This document shows, one piece after another, positions 13,722 to 15,795 of a stretch of 15,795 nucleotides of DNA (positions are counted from its first letter, which is position 1; every line of letters starts with the position of its first letter). The translations under genes were made by a program, and so were the position numbers. Source of the stretch: CALEAR01 sp035301485 (GTDB lineage: Bacteria; Pseudomonadota; Gammaproteobacteria; Pseudomonadales; Alcanivoracaceae); NCBI GenBank assembly GCA_035301485.1, contig DATGUF010000035.1, positions 1 to 15,795 on the forward strand. The letters run 5' to 3'. The notes under the pieces are model-generated. The model was given only the letters and a program-made list of their open reading frames with translations. It was not told the DNA's origin and searched no databases.

Positions 13722-14652
13722 TTTCTTCGGCGACCACATGAATAACTTCTGGGGAGCCTGGGTTACAGTTATTGTGGTGCTAAACCTTATTGGTTATTGG
13801 CTACTACTTATTGGCAACTCACGTTTAAGCCCAGAAGAGAGCGCAAAAGAAACAACAGGACACACTTTCGACGGCATTGTGGAACGTAACGAACCACTTC
13901 CCCGTTGGTGGTACTTCATGTACCTCGGCACTCTTGTTTTCGCAGCACTTTACTTAACACTTTACCCAGGCCTTGGCCGCTTCACTGGCTTGCTCGGTTG
14001 GACCAGTGCCAACCAGTGGGAAGCAGAAGCAAAGCTTAGCGACCGTGCTACACAGCCACTATTTGAGGAAATGGGTAAAATGACTGTCGAAGAGCTTGCC
14101 AATGACCCAGAAGCACTCGCTATTGGTGGCCGCCTCTTTGGTAACCACTGTGCGATTTGTCACGGTTCAGACGCGCGCGGAGCAAAAGGCTACCCTAACC
14201 TTACCGATAACGATTGGTTGTACGGTGGCGAACCTGCAGACATCGTGAAAAGTATTACTGATGGCCGCAAAGGTATTATGCCTTCATTTAAAGCAGCCAT
14301 TGGCAACACCGATGAAGATGTTCGCGACATGGCCATTTACGTACAAAGCCTAAGCCGCCCTGACTTAGTCAACACTGCGGAAAACAAAGCGGCTATTGAA
14401 CGTGCAGAGCCAAAGTTCAAAATGGTTTGTGCAGCCTGTCACCAGGCTGATGGTACCGGCTCACAAATGCTAGGTGCACCCAACCTCACCGACAACATTT
14501 GGCTACATAGCCCACGCCTAGAAGACATTGAGGACATCATCACCAATGGTCTTCAAAGCGAGATGCCTGCACACAAAGATGTGTTGCCACAAGGCCGCAT
14601 CCACGTGCTAGCTGCCTACGTTTACAGCCTCTCCCAAAACTCGGAGGAATAA
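13714..14652 (+). CDS. ccoP: cbb3-type cytochrome c oxidase subunit III (diheme)
   Basis: CcoP is the diheme cytochrome c that accepts electrons for the cbb3 oxidase. The 312-residue protein has two N-terminal helices (about 12-34 and 66-85), the arrangement seen in Pseudomonas-type gammaproteobacteria. The FDGIVERNEPLPRWW motif (52-66) lies between them. Two cytochrome c domains follow, with CAICH (146-150) and CAACH (239-243). Likely axial methionines are M189 (GIMPSF) and M284 (EMPAH). A GGGGGA site 5 nt before the ATG lies within ccoQ. ccoG begins 3 nt after the stop. Confidence 0.96.
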   Translation: MDNFFGDHMNNFWGAWVTVIVVLNLIGYWLLLIGNSRLSPEESAKETTGHTFDGIVERNEPLPRWWYFMYLGTLVFAALYLTLYPGLGRFTGLLGWTSANQWEAEAKLSDRATQPLFEEMGKMTVEELANDPEALAIGGRLFGNHCAICHGSDARGAKGYPNLTDNDWLYGGEPADIVKSITDGRKGIMPSFKAAIGNTDEDVRDMAIYVQSLSRPDLVNTAENKAAIERAEPKFKMVCAACHQADGTGSQMLGAPNLTDNIWLHSPRLEDIEDIITNGLQSEMPAHKDVLPQGRIHVLAAYVYSLSQNSEE

Positions 14653-14655
14653 CAC

Positions 14656-15795
14656 ATGTCAAAGCGGGATCGCATTCCCGTTCAGAATGTGCCGGCTAGC
14701 AAAGCCGGCACAGCGCTGTACACGAAGCGGGAACCCATTCACGTCAAAAACATCACGGGGGTTTTCCAAAAACTTCGTGATTTCACTATGATCGCCACCA
14801 TTGGCTTCTTTGTGTTGCTGCCCTGGGTTCAATGGGGTGGCCGCCAAGCAGTTCTCTTCGACTTACCTCGCCGGCAGTTCCATATTTTCGGCATCACTTT
14901 CTGGCCGCAAGATTTCTACTTCCTTGCCGCGGCACTAATGGTGTCTGCCTTTGCTTTATTTTTCATCACGGTCCTCGCTGGAAGGGTGTGGTGTGGTTAT
15001 ACCTGCCCCCAAACCACCTGGACGCGCTTGTTTATGTTTGTCGAGCAAAAGCTAGAAGGCGATCGCAACCAACGCCTGCACCGCGACAAAAACCCTAAAA
15101 CCTTTGACACTAGACTTCGCCGCCTTGCGAAATATGCAATTTGGCTTGTACTTGCTATGTTAACTGGCGTAGCTTTTGTTAGTTATTTCACCCCAGTACG
15201 TGAGCTCATTCCTGATTTGATTACAGGCCAGGCACACTTTTGGGCGTGGTTTTGGATTGGCTTATTTACACTCGCCACCTTTGGTAACGCAGGCATGCTG
15301 CGCGAGCAGGTGTGTTTATACATGTGCCCCTATGCGCGCTTCCAAAGTGTGATGTTTGATAAAGACACATTAATTGTTACTTACGATGCTGAACGCGGCG
15401 AACCCCGACGTCGTGGCTCACGCAAACGTCACCGCGCAGAAAACGAGCCCGCTGGTGACTGCGTAGATTGCAGTTTATGTGTGCAAGTATGCCCCACCGG
15501 CATTGATATTCGTGATGGATTACAATACGAATGTATTGCCTGTGCTGCCTGTATTGATGCCTGCGATGAAGTAATGGTTAAAGTAGGCTTGCCGAAAGGG
15601 CTTATCCGCTACACCACCGAGCGTGGTTTAGAAGGCGGCAAAACCAAGTGGTTCCGCCCACGCCTTGTTGGATACGGGCTAGCCATTTCTGTCATTATCG
15701 CCATCTTTGTTGGCCAGCTTTTCCTGCGTGCGCCACTCCAAGTAGACGTTCTCAGAGACAGAAACCAACTCTACCGCACCACTAGCAGTGGCTTA
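14656..15795 (+). CDS. ccoG: Cytochrome c oxidase accessory protein CcoG (3' end beyond window)
   Basis: CcoG (RdxA/FixG) is a polytopic membrane ferredoxin needed for cbb3 assembly; in Rhodobacter it has been linked to cupric reductase activity for copper delivery. 380 codons are open from the ATG to the right edge without a stop; full-length members are about 460-480 residues, so the C-terminal periplasmic domain is missing from view. Membrane helices are visible at about 42-58, 86-107, 160-177 and 194-212. Other hallmarks are WCGYTCPQTTW (112-122), CLYMCPYARFQ (220-230), and two 4Fe-4S cysteine sets: 269, 272, 275, 279 and 293, 296, 299, 303. A further helix starts near 340. A GGAGGA site lies 7 nt before the ATG and the gap to ccoP is 3 nt. 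ccoH, ccoI and ccoS would be expected next. Confidence 0.95.
   Translation, partial: MSKRDRIPVQNVPASKAGTALYTKREPIHVKNITGVFQKLRDFTMIATIGFFVLLPWVQWGGRQAVLFDLPRRQFHIFGITFWPQDFYFLAAALMVSAFALFFITVLAGRVWCGYTCPQTTWTRLFMFVEQKLEGDRNQRLHRDKNPKTFDTRLRRLAKYAIWLVLAMLTGVAFVSYFTPVRELIPDLITGQAHFWAWFWIGLFTLATFGNAGMLREQVCLYMCPYARFQSVMFDKDTLIVTYDAERGEPRRRGSRKRHRAENEPAGDCVDCSLCVQVCPTGIDIRDGLQYECIACAACIDACDEVMVKVGLPKGLIRYTTERGLEGGKTKWFRPRLVGYGLAISVIIAIFVGQLFLRAPLQVDVLRDRNQLYRTTSSGL

Noticed and set aside
14832..15098. 88-codon plus-strand reading frame
   Set aside because: It is out of frame within ccoG, which has strong Fe-S and membrane motifs in the other frame.

Overview
The window is ordinary core chromosome of a gammaproteobacterium, probably a marine member of the Pseudomonadales/Cellvibrionales side of the class. 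The evidence is protein similarity recalled from Pseudomonas-type genomes: a short KMSKS-type TyrS, a TPR lipoprotein next to PBP1b that fits LpoP, a CcoP with two N-terminal membrane helices, and the gene order argC / DUF6776-like / erpA / anmK / tyrS / rRNA operon. I see no mobile element, CRISPR array, tRNA or phage gene.

Left edge (1-305): no protein gene. It holds the promoter and leader of a ribosomal RNA operon that reads leftwards out of the window, with a strong -35/-10 pair, phased A/T tracts upstream, and a boxA antitermination element. Next comes tyrS (minus strand), then anmK (plus strand) with its own promoter between them. anmK meets erpA tail to tail on a shared TTAA. erpA, a DUF6776-like coiled-coil membrane protein and argC all read leftwards; argC and the coiled-coil gene are tightly coupled.

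Middle (4951-9864): argC and hemJ diverge from back-to-back promoters. hemJ and hemL form a tetrapyrrole synthesis pair. hemL ends exactly where the convergent lpoP ends. mrcB (PBP1b) and lpoP (its likely outer-membrane activator) are a translationally coupled pair on the minus strand. mrcB diverges from a PfkB kinase gene.

Right (9865-15795): the kinase (adenosine kinase-like) and a small soluble Rieske protein form a two-gene unit. An FNR/Anr-type site covers the last codons of the Rieske gene and is well placed to control the following cbb3 oxidase operon, ccoN-ccoO-ccoQ-ccoP, which runs with stop/start overlaps into ccoG. ccoG is cut by the right edge after 380 codons. The short ccoQ (55 codons) and the open-ended ccoG are easy to miss in a simple ORF scan.

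Functionally the window combines translation (rRNA, TyrS), envelope growth and recycling (PBP1b, LpoP, AnmK), Fe-S delivery (ErpA), arginine synthesis (ArgC), heme supply (HemJ, HemL) and a high-affinity, heme-rich terminal oxidase. I found no convincing undescribed system. The best leads are the FNR-type site inside the Rieske gene, the kinase-Rieske pair ahead of cco, the coupled mrcB-lpoP pair, the phased rrn upstream region, and the absence of two envelope genes that I recall in this neighbourhood in relatives.
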